From Bacteroidales bacterium (GTDB lineage: Bacteria; Bacteroidota; Bacteroidia; Bacteroidales; JAADJA01), in the NCBI GenBank assembly GCA_016783885.1, contig JADHVR010000037.1, positions 1 through 36,189 of the forward strand: a stretch of DNA of 36,189 nt, in the 5' to 3' direction. Position numbers and translations under genes: made by a program. The notes beneath the pieces are model-generated. The model had not been told where the DNA came from and ran no database searches. It saw nothing but the letters and a program-made list of their open reading frames with translations. Each line of letters starts with the position of its first letter. The first letter of the stretch is position 1. This document shows positions 36,123 through 36,189 of the stretch, in pieces.

Positions 36123-36173
36123 GCTCTTTCGGATTTAAGCGCCGGACTAATGCGTTGGTTAATCCGAAAAAGC
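36123..36173 (+). repeat. Hairpin repeat family, copy 5
   Basis: GCTCTTTCGGATT (36123-36135) pairs with AATCCGAAAAAGC (36161-36173). Compared with copy 4, all four differences lie inside the loop, one near its start and three at its tip, while the stem and the CGC/GCG words are unchanged. Confidence 0.75.
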
Positions 36174-36189
36174 CCGGAGATTGAGAAAA

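Larger units (their letters stand above)
35904..36189. repeat. 219-bp tandem repeat, second copy cut by the window end
   Basis: The 67 bp at 35904-35970 recur at 36123-36189 with 4 mismatches, a period of 219 bp. The window ends exactly where the recognisable similarity ends. Between the copies lies a unique-looking 152-bp spacer with its own inverted repeats. No coding frame in the 399 bp from 35791 to the end is convincing. It may be the start of a longer array. Confidence 0.8.

Noticed and set aside
35904-36173. Integron attC site
   Set aside because: The hairpins have inverted arms, but the GTTRRRY core and its complement are not at the arm ends and no integrase is seen.
35904-36189. CRISPR-like or TIGR-like array
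   Set aside because: Repeats are 67 bp at a 219-bp period with only two copies, the spacer is far too long, and no cas or tas gene is present.

Overview
The window looks like chromosome from a low-GC member of the Bacteroidota. Four things support this: a PorP/SprF-type outer-membrane protein, secreted proteins with type IX secretion (T9SS) type A and type B C-terminal sorting domains, the purH-mreBCD neighbourhood, and -7 boxes of the form TAnnTTTG upstream of several genes. Shine-Dalgarno sequences are mostly absent. I cannot place it below phylum level from the sequence alone. Most of the window is core genome with short gaps.

Layout. 1-382 is the 5' end of a secreted M14 carboxypeptidase, cut by the window edge. 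540-8121 (minus) is purH-mreB-mreC-mreD followed by a six-PAS hybrid histidine kinase. 8245-13116 (plus) holds an orphan FtsX/MacB-like permease, recJ and tyrS, with a 440-bp spacer rich in inverted repeats between recJ and tyrS. 13141-17129 (minus) holds a zinc-binding methyltransferase, a T9SS cargo protein and cysS. 17160-19480 is an AT-rich accessory patch: hairpin repeats, a putAbiC-like membrane protein, and a two-domain Panacea-like/DUF488 protein, bounded on the far side by a strong terminator. 19498-21969 is a divergent kbl/tdh pair that together convert threonine to glycine and acetyl-CoA. 22089-26038 (minus) carries an ECF sigma factor, a small companion protein, nth, recA and a TPR lipoprotein. 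uvrA and porP/sprF-like follow on plus. A 13-PKD type B T9SS cargo protein and a TlpA-like thiol oxidoreductase lie on minus. The window ends in a 219-bp tandem repeat.

Functionally, recJ, recA, nth and uvrA cover recombination, base excision and nucleotide excision repair, with nth directly downstream of a sigma factor. mreBCD set cell shape. kbl and tdh form a complete short pathway.

The two most interesting items are the Panacea-like/DUF488 plus putAbiC-like gene pair, a plausible little-described defence module, and a family of about 45-bp intergenic hairpins sharing one core, with at least five copies in both orientations, two of them in the tandem repeat at the window end. No tRNA, rRNA, transposase or CRISPR array was seen.
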